Shown here in pieces: positions 1-5,836 of a stretch of 13,706 bases of DNA. This stretch comes from CTSoil-075 sp964292325. Lineage in GTDB: Bacteria > Bacillota > Negativicutes > DSM-13327. Below the pieces are notes generated by a model, which searched no databases, was not told where the DNA came from, and was given only the letters and a program-made list of their open reading frames with translations. The DNA lies in assembly GCA_964292325.1 (NCBI GenBank), contig CAXYVG010000091.1:1-13706 (forward strand). Direction: 5' to 3'. The translations under genes and the position numbers were made by a program. Positions within the stretch are counted from its first letter, which is position 1, and every line of letters begins with the position of its first letter.

Positions 1-149
1 TGCTTGTTGAGCTTTTTGCCGCACAAAACTTCCGATTGAACCCTAAAAGAACCGTCTTGATGGTAACACATGATAATAGCCTTGCTCAACGTGCGGATCG
101 TAGTATTATTGTTGCTGATGGTCTGATTGTCGGTGAGGGAAAAGCATGA
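1..149 (+). CDS. ABC transporter ATP-binding protein, C-terminal end (partial)
   Basis: Only the last 48 codons are in the window, read from base 3 to a TGA at 147-149. The visible part contains VLMVTHDNSLAQRADRSIIV, which is the H-loop region of an ABC ATPase (switch histidine in VTHD) followed by the usual final strand and a short tail ending VGEGKA. It resembles the LolD/MacB/YtrE class that drives FtsX-type permeases. The stop overlaps the start of the permease gene by four bases (ATGA), which implies translational coupling and a shared complex. The Walker A, Walker B and signature motifs lie outside the window, so the family comes from the tail and the neighbour. Confidence 0.85.
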   Translation, partial: LVELFAAQNFRLNPKRTVLMVTHDNSLAQRADRSIIVADGLIVGEGKA

Positions 150-2545
150 CAACAACTTTGTGGAAAAAAGTTTTAAACGACTTGTTGATTGACAAAACAC
201 GCACCATATTGGTTGTCCTTTCCATTGCTATTGGTGTTTTTGCAATTGGCGCTATTGCGGGTTCCTATTTGGTCTTTTCCCGAGATATGCAGGAGAATTT
301 TGACAAGGCGTATCCAGCAAATTTGACTGTTTCTTGTGAACCTTTTGATCAAGATCTTGTTCTGGCGATGAGGAAAATTCCTGGTGTTGAGACAGCAGAT
401 GGACGTCGAACGCTAGCGGTACGGGTGCAGGTAGGAGAGAACGAGTGGAAGTCTTTAAATTTAATTGTTATTTCTAACTACAGCAAGATTAAGGTCAATC
501 GCCCTCGCTTGCTCTCGGGTACATGGCCCCCTTTGCGTGGAGTGTTACTAGAACGTTCTGCCCAGTCAAGCTTTCCAGCAAAAGAGGGAGATCATCTAAC
601 CATTGAAACGCCAGATGGGAAATCAAAACGCTTGAAAGTAACGGGCATTGTTCACGATGTTACAGTGATACCAGCCTTTTTTAGTGGAACCATCAATGGC
701 TATATTACAAGTGAAACGCTAGAAACACTAGGCGAAACAGCCGATTCTCGTACTCTTTATGTACGCACTGTACCTGGAACGAGAGAAGAGTTAACTGCAT
801 TGTCGCGGACGATTTGGGATAAGGTAGAAAAAAGTGGTCACAAAGTATATTGGAGTCATGTTGCTCCTTTAGGTGAACATCCTTTACATGATATTTTTCA
901 AGCGATGTTGTTTTTATTGAGTACCTTAGGGATTTTTTCATTAGTATCAAGTGGTTTTTTACTTATTAATACGATAACGGCTATTTTAACACAACATACT
1001 AAGCAAATTGGTATTATGAAGGCAATTGGTGGGACAACAGGGCAGATTTTTAGAGTGTATATCGTGACCGTGCTTTGTTATAGTGTATTGGCATTGGTAG
1101 TTGCTGTACCTTTAGGTGCCCTAGGTGCTTATGGTTTAACCTTCTTTCAGGCAGATTTGGCTAACGTGGATATTAATGGTTTTTATTTTTCCCCGGAAGT
1201 CATTGCATTGCAAATTCTGTTGGCTGTGGCAGTACCACTGATAGCAAGTTTGGTGCCTCTGCGCCGCGGTGTTGGTATTTCGGTACGGGAAGCGATTGGT
1301 TTTTATGGTATTGGAGAAAAGCAAGTTAGTAGAATAGGTAAGTGGATTGACCGGCAAGTCGATGAACTAGTAGCCGCTTGCCAAAATATTTCACGTCCTG
1401 TGCGATTATCCCTGCGGAATACGTTTCGTCGTAAAGGTCGTCTCATGCTGACATTATCAACCTTAATTCTTGCAGGTACTGTTTTTATTGCCGTTTGTTC
1501 TGTGAATCGGTCGATTGGTTTAACGACAAATGCTTCATTTAATTATTATCAGTATGATGTAGGGATGAGCTTTACTGATTCGCAACGTATTGAAAAAGTG
1601 GAGCGAGCGGCATTACAAGTGCCAGGCATTGTAAGTGCTGAAGGTTGGGGCTACACGGCAGCTAGGATCATGCGCAATGGACGAGATGAGAATGATAGTG
1701 AAGATGTTTTTATTTATGCTATGGCTGCGCAAACTAAGGTGATTTCTCCAGAGCTGATAGAGGGACGTTGGCTACTGCCTGACGATGAAAATGCTTTGGT
1801 TGTAAATACGGAAGTACTCAAAAAATATGGAGAAATTCACATTGGGGATCGCCTTCCTATTAAAATTGACAATCGTAAAACTGAATGGGTTGTCGTAGGA
1901 ATTGTAAAAGGCGTAATGACTGGACCATTTGCGTATGTTAATTTTCCTTATTTTGGGCAGGTAACTCAGCACAGTGGACAAGTGCGCAGTGTGATTGTTA
2001 CGACTGACTATCATGACCAAGCCTACCAGACTTCTATTGTTAGACAATTAGAAGAACATATGAAAAAAACAGGCATAAAAGTGAGCTCACTAACAACAAC
2101 ACAACAACAAAAGAGCCATACAAAAGCCCAATTTGATGTTTTAGTCGTCTTTCTTGGTGTTATGGCTGGGTTACTAGCGATTGTCGGTGCTTTGGGCTTG
2201 GCAGGCACGATGAGTATAAATGTAATTGAGCGCACGCGGGAGATTGGCGTAATGCGAGCCATCGGTGCATCGAGTTTACATATTTTCAAAATCATTATGG
2301 TAGAAGGAATTTGCATCGGTCTTATGAGTTGGCTCATTGGATTATTGCTTTCGATGCCCATTAGTCAATTGATGAGTGATCAGGTGGGAAATTTATTTAC
2401 AAAGGCTCCTTTAATCTATGAATTTTCCGTGGCAGGGGCTATATTATGGTTTGTTATTGTTGTAGTGATTTCAATCGTTGCCACATGGTTACCAGCACGT
2501 CGTGCGATGAGGGTTAGTGTACGAGAATCCTTGTCTTATGAGTAA
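146..2545 (+). CDS. ABC transporter permease with two FtsX/MacB-type domains
   Basis: This 799-residue membrane protein is a duplicated FtsX-family permease. A first transmembrane helix (about 20-44) is followed by an extracytoplasmic MacB-PCD-like domain (about 45-245) and three helices (about 252-280, 302-333, 351-372). A second half repeats the plan: helix at about 431-452, extracytoplasmic domain 453-660, and helices near 662-690, 717-738 and 763-785. The cytoplasmic coupling helix occurs twice, as KQIGIMKAIGGTTGQIF (286-302) and REIGVMRAIGASSLHIF (698-714), which shows the internal duplication. The family acts mechanically on periplasmic or surface substrates (lipoproteins, macrolides, peptides) rather than as a classical channel. 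The start overlaps the ATPase stop, and an adaptor gene follows. The substrate cannot be read from sequence. Confidence 0.93.
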   Translation: MTTTLWKKVLNDLLIDKTRTILVVLSIAIGVFAIGAIAGSYLVFSRDMQENFDKAYPANLTVSCEPFDQDLVLAMRKIPGVETADGRRTLAVRVQVGENEWKSLNLIVISNYSKIKVNRPRLLSGTWPPLRGVLLERSAQSSFPAKEGDHLTIETPDGKSKRLKVTGIVHDVTVIPAFFSGTINGYITSETLETLGETADSRTLYVRTVPGTREELTALSRTIWDKVEKSGHKVYWSHVAPLGEHPLHDIFQAMLFLLSTLGIFSLVSSGFLLINTITAILTQHTKQIGIMKAIGGTTGQIFRVYIVTVLCYSVLALVVAVPLGALGAYGLTFFQADLANVDINGFYFSPEVIALQILLAVAVPLIASLVPLRRGVGISVREAIGFYGIGEKQVSRIGKWIDRQVDELVAACQNISRPVRLSLRNTFRRKGRLMLTLSTLILAGTVFIAVCSVNRSIGLTTNASFNYYQYDVGMSFTDSQRIEKVERAALQVPGIVSAEGWGYTAARIMRNGRDENDSEDVFIYAMAAQTKVISPELIEGRWLLPDDENALVVNTEVLKKYGEIHIGDRLPIKIDNRKTEWVVVGIVKGVMTGPFAYVNFPYFGQVTQHSGQVRSVIVTTDYHDQAYQTSIVRQLEEHMKKTGIKVSSLTTTQQQKSHTKAQFDVLVVFLGVMAGLLAIVGALGLAGTMSINVIERTREIGVMRAIGASSLHIFKIIMVEGICIGLMSWLIGLLLSMPISQLMSDQVGNLFTKAPLIYEFSVAGAILWFVIVVVISIVATWLPARRAMRVSVRESLSYE

Positions 2546-2579
2546 AACACTTGCAAAAAATATTGGAGGACAATATATA

Positions 2580-3605
2580 ATGAAGAATTATTTCTTTGGA
2601 ACTATAAAGACTTGGTCGTGGAAGAAAAAAATAATAGGTATTATTATCTTATTCAGTATATTGGGTTTATTTTGGCAACTATCGACTAAAAAGGTAGAAT
2701 CGAATATCACTGTAATGCCGGCGGTTAAAACCGATTCCAGCGTAGTAGCGCAAGGAAGTGTTATACCCATTCATTATAGTGCTTTGAGTCTACCCACTGC
2801 AGGAATCGTGAGTGAAGTATTAGTTGCCGAGGGGGATCATGTTAGCAAAGGTCAAACTTTAGTCCGTTTTACAAATGGCGACCTAGTGGCAAAAGCGAAT
2901 GCCAGTAATGCCGATACAGCGCGTGCTCAAGCACGTCATGAGGAAAACCTCAATGGTTCACGAGCGCAAGAAATTGCAATGAAGAAGTCAGCCGTTGATG
3001 AAACAACTGCTATTTATAATATGGCAAAGGCGAACTGGGAACGTATTCAAAATATTGGGGATGCGATTTCCAAAAGAGACTATGAAACGTATCGCAAAGA
3101 TTATTTAAAATCTTTAGCCGATATGGAGAATGCACAAGCAGGTTATGATATGGTGCGCAGTGGCGTACGTCCTGAGCAAATAAAAGCATCGACCGCCGAG
3201 GTGACAGCAGCAAAGGCTAATTATGATTATGCAGTTTCATTGGTAAATCAAACCGAATTACAGGCTCCATTTGATGGTACCATTACCTATCTTGATTGCC
3301 GAGTTGGCGAGCGTGTTGCACCAGATAAGGTCATGGTGCAACTAGGTGACGTATCAGAATGGCTTATTAAGACAGATGATTTGACAGAACTGCAGGTTGC
3401 TAAGGTGCAAAAAGGGGCAACCGTGCGTATGAAGTTTGATGCTTTGCCAGGTGTTGAAATTCTGGGAAAAGTGGTATCCATCCGCCCTTTTGGCGAAAAA
3501 AAACAAGGGGATATTACCTATACAGTACTGATCAAACCTGATTCTTTTGAACCTCGCTTACAATGGAATATGACGGCGACAGTATCAATTGATGCAAATT
3601 TATAA
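2580..3605 (+). CDS. HlyD/MacA-family membrane fusion (adaptor) protein
   Basis: I chose the ATG at 2580 because GGAGG at 2565-2569 lies 10 bases upstream. An in-frame start at 2517 would sit inside the permease gene and add 21 residues with no family character. The 341-residue protein has a positively charged N-terminus and one transmembrane anchor (about 18-34). A biotinyl-lipoyl half follows (about 70-100, GIVSEVLVAEGDHVSKGQ), then an alpha-helical hairpin rich in Ala, Lys and Glu (about 105-225). The second lipoyl half is at 227-257 (LQAPFDGTI, the family hallmark) and a beta-barrel region at 260-340. This is the periplasmic adaptor of a tripartite efflux or export pump, and it works with the permease and ATPase directly upstream. 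No outer-membrane channel gene is present in the window. Confidence 0.92.
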   Translation: MKNYFFGTIKTWSWKKKIIGIIILFSILGLFWQLSTKKVESNITVMPAVKTDSSVVAQGSVIPIHYSALSLPTAGIVSEVLVAEGDHVSKGQTLVRFTNGDLVAKANASNADTARAQARHEENLNGSRAQEIAMKKSAVDETTAIYNMAKANWERIQNIGDAISKRDYETYRKDYLKSLADMENAQAGYDMVRSGVRPEQIKASTAEVTAAKANYDYAVSLVNQTELQAPFDGTITYLDCRVGERVAPDKVMVQLGDVSEWLIKTDDLTELQVAKVQKGATVRMKFDALPGVEILGKVVSIRPFGEKKQGDITYTVLIKPDSFEPRLQWNMTATVSIDANL

Positions 3606-3629
3606 TGACGCACTTATTGGATATAAAAG

Positions 3630-3660
3630 TTGACAGATAAGTAATATGATTAAATTATAT
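3630..3660 (+). promoter_or_regulatory. possible weak promoter after the efflux operon
   Basis: A perfect TTGACA at 3630-3635 is followed by AT-rich DNA, but the -10 choices are poorly spaced: TAAATT at 15 bases or TTATAT at 19 bases. A 19-base spacer would fit a MerR-type regulated promoter, but no regulator is visible. No coding sequence follows directly. Confidence 0.25.
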
Positions 3661-3686
3661 TCACTCACTTAATATAGTACTTTTGT

Positions 3687-3700
3687 CCTATATTTATAGG
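3687..3700. promoter_or_regulatory. 14-base dyad, possible operator
   Basis: CCTATA at 3687-3692 and TATAGG at 3695-3700 form a perfect 6+6 inverted repeat with a two-base centre. It sits just upstream of the -35 at 3710, a usual place for an activator site or an upstream operator. No cognate regulator gene is seen. Confidence 0.3.
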
Positions 3701-3709
3701 CCGAAATCC

Positions 3710-3738
3710 TTGACTACTCTTACAATTAGATGTAGTAT
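3710..3738 (+). promoter_or_regulatory. sigma-A-like promoter with overlapping dyad
   Basis: TTGACT (3710-3715) and TAGTAT (3733-3738) are separated by exactly 17 bases. An inverted repeat lies in and around the spacer: ACTAC at 3713-3717 with GTAGT at 3732-3736, and inside it TACA at 3721-3724 with TGTA at 3731-3734. TACA/TGTA half-sites are typical of BlaI/MecI/CopY-type repressors, although their spacing here (6 bases) is wider than usual. Transcription would begin near 3744 and run into a foldable segment and a terminator. It is the only good promoter seen for the spoVK-remnant/GTPase gene chain. Confidence 0.5.
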
Positions 3739-3740
3739 TA

Positions 3741-3849
3741 TCTTGTCCATATATATTAAAGTAATCATTCTAGAGCCAGAAATGATGTAATCAAACAATA
3801 CCCTACAGACAAGAAAAAGCAGCAGATCTTGATTCTGTTGCTTTTGTTT
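3741..3849 (+). ncRNA. candidate small structured RNA or attenuator leader
   Basis: This roughly 105-base segment starts at the predicted transcription start and ends at an intrinsic terminator. It contains no credible ORF. TCTTGTC (3741-3747) can pair perfectly with GACAAGA (3808-3814), closing the element. Inside, ATCATT (3764-3769) pairs with AATGAT (3781-3786) around an 11-base loop. The terminator stem begins at the next base, 3815. The layout of closing stem then terminator is typical of small RNAs and of riboswitch leaders. I could not match it to any known riboswitch consensus. Its role is inferred only from layout and pairing. Confidence 0.4.
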
Positions 3850-3870
3850 ATACTAATTTGCTTCTAGAGC
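3768..3870. repeat. 9-base direct repeats bounding an 85-base palindromic segment
   Basis: TTCTAGAGC occurs at 3768-3776 and again at 3862-3870, directly before the ATG of the spoVK remnant. The 85 bases between them have imperfectly complementary ends (AAAT...GTA...AAAC at 3780-3796 against GTTT...TAC...ATTT at 3846-3859) and carry the terminator hairpin. This could be the footprint of a small MITE-like insertion with a 9-base target duplication, or a chance repeat. The left flank is not spoVK coding sequence, so it is not a simple insertion into an intact gene. Confidence 0.35.
3815..3849 (+). terminator. intrinsic terminator upstream of the spoVK remnant
   Basis: AAAAGCAGCAGA (3815-3826) pairs with TCTGTTGCTTTT (3834-3845) through 12 pairs including one G-T wobble. 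The loop is 7 bases, and the stem is followed by TTTTGTTT. It stands between the promoter at 3710 and the next gene, so it would either end a short RNA or act as an attenuator for the operon beyond. Confidence 0.7.
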
Positions 3871-4275
3871 ATGGTAAAAGCGATGGAAGATCATAAAAAT
3901 GACTTGATTTTAATTTTAGCTGGGTATCAAAAAGAAATGGAAACTTTTTTACAAACCAATCCAGGTCTACGTTCCCGTTTTCCTCTGCATATTGATTTCC
4001 CTGATTATAGCCAGCAAGAATTATTGTGCATAGCGCAGCAGATGTTCGAATCTCATCAATACAGCTTGACTGCCGATACAAAATCGGCATTGCTAAAAGT
4101 ATTATCGGTACATCAAAATAGCGTTTGTGAAAACTTCGGTAATGCTCGTACCGTACGAAATATTATCGAAAAAGCCATTCGTCGCCAAGCTGTGCGATTA
4201 GTAGCGAAATCCAGTATTACTAGGCAAGAGTTATTAGTCATTGAACCGATTGATATAATAGAGGTGAAACCATGA
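3871..4275 (+). pseudogene. spoVK: SpoVK-type AAA ATPase, 5'-truncated remnant
   Basis: The 134 residues match the C-terminal part of SpoVK/CbxX-family AAA proteins, which are usually about 310-320 residues. LILILAGY is the sensor 1 strand, NPGLRSRFP carries the arginine finger, and NARTVRNIIEKAIRRQA is the sensor 2 helix. The Walker A, Walker B and N-terminal parts are absent. An in-frame TAG at 3865-3867 and non-coding DNA precede it. No ribosome binding site serves the ATG at 3871. The surviving frame is intact and its stop overlaps the next start (ATGA), so the piece may still be translated for coupling. In Bacillus spoVK lies directly upstream of hflX and ynbB, as this remnant roughly does. 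Without Walker motifs it cannot hydrolyse ATP alone. Confidence 0.8.
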
Positions 4276-4877
4276 GAGAATTTATCATGATTGGCCGACC
4301 CAATGCTGGCAAAACGATGTTTACTCTCAATTTTGCCGCTTATATTGGTATTAAAACGGTTGATGTAACGTTTCGCAGCTATGATGGCATCATGACTTGC
4401 CGGCATTTTTCTATTGAAGAAGCAAAAAGTCAGTTATGTGGTATGGCATTGCATAAAACTCGCTCTCTACAGTCCTTACTTCTTAAAATTTCTGTCGGCA
4501 AAACGATGGTACACTTTAAACTAACGGATACCTGTGGCATTGCCGAAAACATTAATCCGGATGAAAAAATCCGCCGCGGTATGGCACAAACACTTAGTTT
4601 AATACGCTCTGCTGATTTTATTTTTCATATTATTGATGTTTCTTGTATTTCAAAAGAATATTTGAATCATCCTAGTAGTATTGATCATGAAATATACAAT
4701 TATGGCATCGTGCGCAATTGTTATATGCTATTAGCTAATAAAATCGATTTACCCTCTGCAACAGGTAATATTGAGAAATTAACTTCTTTATTTCCTAAAG
4801 CCAATATTATTCCTGTATCCGCATTACGTAGCCAAGGGTTTAAAGAGGTGAAAAACTGTGTGGCTCACAATATTTGA
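4272..4877 (+). CDS. small P-loop GTPase of unassigned family
   Basis: This 201-residue protein is a bare GTPase domain. The G1 P-loop is GRPNAGKT (8-15), G3 is DTCG (86-89), G4 is NKID (156-159) and a G5-like SAL follows at 183-185. A conserved-looking basic segment (HKTRSLQS, 61-68) falls in the switch region, and the DTCG cysteine replaces the usual xxG residue. No extra domain, membrane span or RNA-binding tail is evident. The protein is TRAFAC-like (Era/EngA/HydF-type P-loop) but I cannot name a subfamily. The start overlaps the spoVK remnant by four bases, and its 3' end overlaps the next gene by 20 bases. It probably acts with the membrane protein encoded immediately downstream. Confidence 0.85.
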   Translation: MREFIMIGRPNAGKTMFTLNFAAYIGIKTVDVTFRSYDGIMTCRHFSIEEAKSQLCGMALHKTRSLQSLLLKISVGKTMVHFKLTDTCGIAENINPDEKIRRGMAQTLSLIRSADFIFHIIDVSCISKEYLNHPSSIDHEIYNYGIVRNCYMLLANKIDLPSATGNIEKLTSLFPKANIIPVSALRSQGFKEVKNCVAHNI

Positions 4878-5457
4878 TCCGTTATGTACGGTATCATCAG
4901 TTCTATTTTGCTGCATAGCAGTGAAACTGATTGATGATACCTTAGACAAAGATTATGATAGCAAGGTAGAATATCATAATTTTGCTACTACACTAGGGCC
5001 TGGCGCTATGGTATATGCAATCTTATCACTCGCATTAGCCGCTAGCATCAACGCCTCTATTAGCATACCATTATTTCTTGCTAGCTATAGTATTGGCATG
5101 TTCCATGACGTAAAACAACTCTTTCCGAGCGGTCTAAGTGGGCTACAAGAATCGGTTGGCATATTTTTTATCGGAGTTTTATTATGGGGATGGCAAAGTA
5201 TGTTATTTTCTATTCTCTTTATTTTTTCTATCCAATTATTTGATGATTATATTGATATTCATCGCGACCAACTCGCTGGCTATCGTAACTTCGCTCACTG
5301 TATGGGTAAAGTGGAATGTCTACTCTTAGCAATACTAACCTTGCTATTATCTTGGCAAGTATACGAACGTTTGTTCCCGTTTGTTTTTTTTAGTACCTTA
5401 CTCTTTTATAGTGCGATATGGTATTATCAAAGGAGGTCATCATCATGTTGCCATTAG
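4858..5457 (+). CDS. minimal UbiA-like membrane protein with two Asp-rich motifs
   Basis: The GTG start at 4858 is supported by AGAGGTG at 4844-4850 with 7 bases of spacing. The 199 residues are mostly hydrophobic, with about seven membrane segments (near 3-24, 48-66, 67-84, 98-112, 113-128, 151-167, 171-190). LIDDTLDKDYD (24-34) and LFDDYIDIHRD (127-137) both fit DDxxDxxxD. Each is followed at equal distance by Y-x-N-F-A and then a glycine (39-47 and 142-150). These are the two Mg-diphosphate-binding loops of UbiA-superfamily prenyltransferases, which normally span about 280-300 residues and nine helices. The assignment to UbiA is inference from the motifs. The substrate is unknown, and this compact form may be a divergent enzyme. 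It is embedded in an overlapping gene chain with the GTPase and a CxxC protein. Confidence 0.7.
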   Translation: MWLTIFDPLCTVSSVLFCCIAVKLIDDTLDKDYDSKVEYHNFATTLGPGAMVYAILSLALAASINASISIPLFLASYSIGMFHDVKQLFPSGLSGLQESVGIFFIGVLLWGWQSMLFSILFIFSIQLFDDYIDIHRDQLAGYRNFAHCMGKVECLLLAILTLLLSWQVYERLFPFVFFSTLLFYSAIWYYQRRSSSCCH

Positions 5458-5636
5458 CAATTTTAATCGTAACTTCCTTATTATTAGGTTATCTTTGGGG
5501 CAAACATGATGGTCAATTAAAGGGTTATGAGCAAGCAACCGTAGATTTTCCTTTATTACTAAGAGAACAATCGTTCGAACAAGGTTATTGTGTATTATGC
5601 AGTAAGCAAATAGAACATAAGCCTTCCAGTATTTAA
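5445..5636 (+). CDS. small single-span membrane protein with CxxC
   Basis: The ATG at 5445 follows a very strong AAGGAGG (5430-5436) and lies inside the end of the previous gene, a 13-base overlap. An in-frame ATG at 5418 has no such site. The 63-residue product has one N-terminal transmembrane helix (about 2-18, LPLAILIVTSLLLGYLWG), then a charged stretch and CVLC (Cys49, Cys52) near the C-terminus. That pair could bind metal or be redox-active. The family is not recognised. Tight overlap and a terminator immediately after it mark it as the last gene of the spoVK-remnant/GTPase/UbiA-like chain. Confidence 0.75.
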   Translation: MLPLAILIVTSLLLGYLWGKHDGQLKGYEQATVDFPLLLREQSFEQGYCVLCSKQIEHKPSSI

Positions 5637-5652
5637 CTTGGAGGGCTTATGT
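5615..5652 (+). terminator. hairpin terminator of the GTPase/UbiA-like operon
   Basis: ACATAAGCCTTCCA (5615-5628) pairs with TGGAGGGCTTATGT (5639-5652) through 14 pairs including one wobble, around a 10-base loop. The stop codon of the small membrane protein lies in the loop. The stem is strong, but the following TATTCATAAT is a poor T tract, so termination may be partial. Confidence 0.6.
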
Positions 5653-5724
5653 ATTCATAATAATCAAAGAATCAGCCACACTAGTAAAATAACTGGAATA
5701 AGAATACTATTTTTCCTATCTGTA

Positions 5725-5809
5725 TGTGATAATATGTAGTATAATCAAGTTTATCCTGCCTAAAGATCTGAGTCATTCATTGTCTCAGCGATTACAGGCT
5801 ATTATCACA
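5725..5809. repeat. 10-base perfect inverted repeat in the hflX leader
   Basis: TGTGATAATA at 5725-5734 and TATTATCACA at 5800-5809 are exact reverse complements 65 bases apart. Between them CTGAG (5768-5772) and CTCAG (5784-5788) form a small inner hairpin. If transcription starts upstream, this is a closed, foldable leader. If it starts near 5752, the left arm is outside the RNA and the arms are better seen as a pair of protein-binding sites. Confidence 0.45.
5740..5745 (+). promoter_or_regulatory. possible -10 element for hflX
   Basis: A perfect TATAAT stands about 90 bases upstream of the chosen hflX start. The position 17 bases upstream (TATCTG) is a poor -35, so this promoter would need an activator or is spurious. 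No other good promoter is seen between the preceding terminator hairpin and hflX. Confidence 0.35.
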
Positions 5810-5836
5810 AAAATAAATCGCAAAGGAGTGATATAT

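Noticed and set aside
2517..2579. Upstream in-frame start for the HlyD-like gene
   Set aside because: It lies inside the permease gene with no ribosome binding site; GGAGG before the ATG at 2580 decides the start.
3741..3849. Known riboswitch class (purine, preQ1, SAM, c-di-GMP, TPP, T-box)
   Set aside because: None of the conserved core strings I know for these classes is present.
3768..3870. Direct repeats as proof of an insertion into an intact spoVK
   Set aside because: Sequence left of the first copy does not encode the missing SpoVK part and has stops in that frame, so a simple insertion is not enough.
5726..5836. Extended N-terminus of HflX from ATG 5726
   Set aside because: It overlaps the inverted repeat and the TATAAT and has no ribosome binding site. 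TTG 5837 has AAAGGAG at good spacing.
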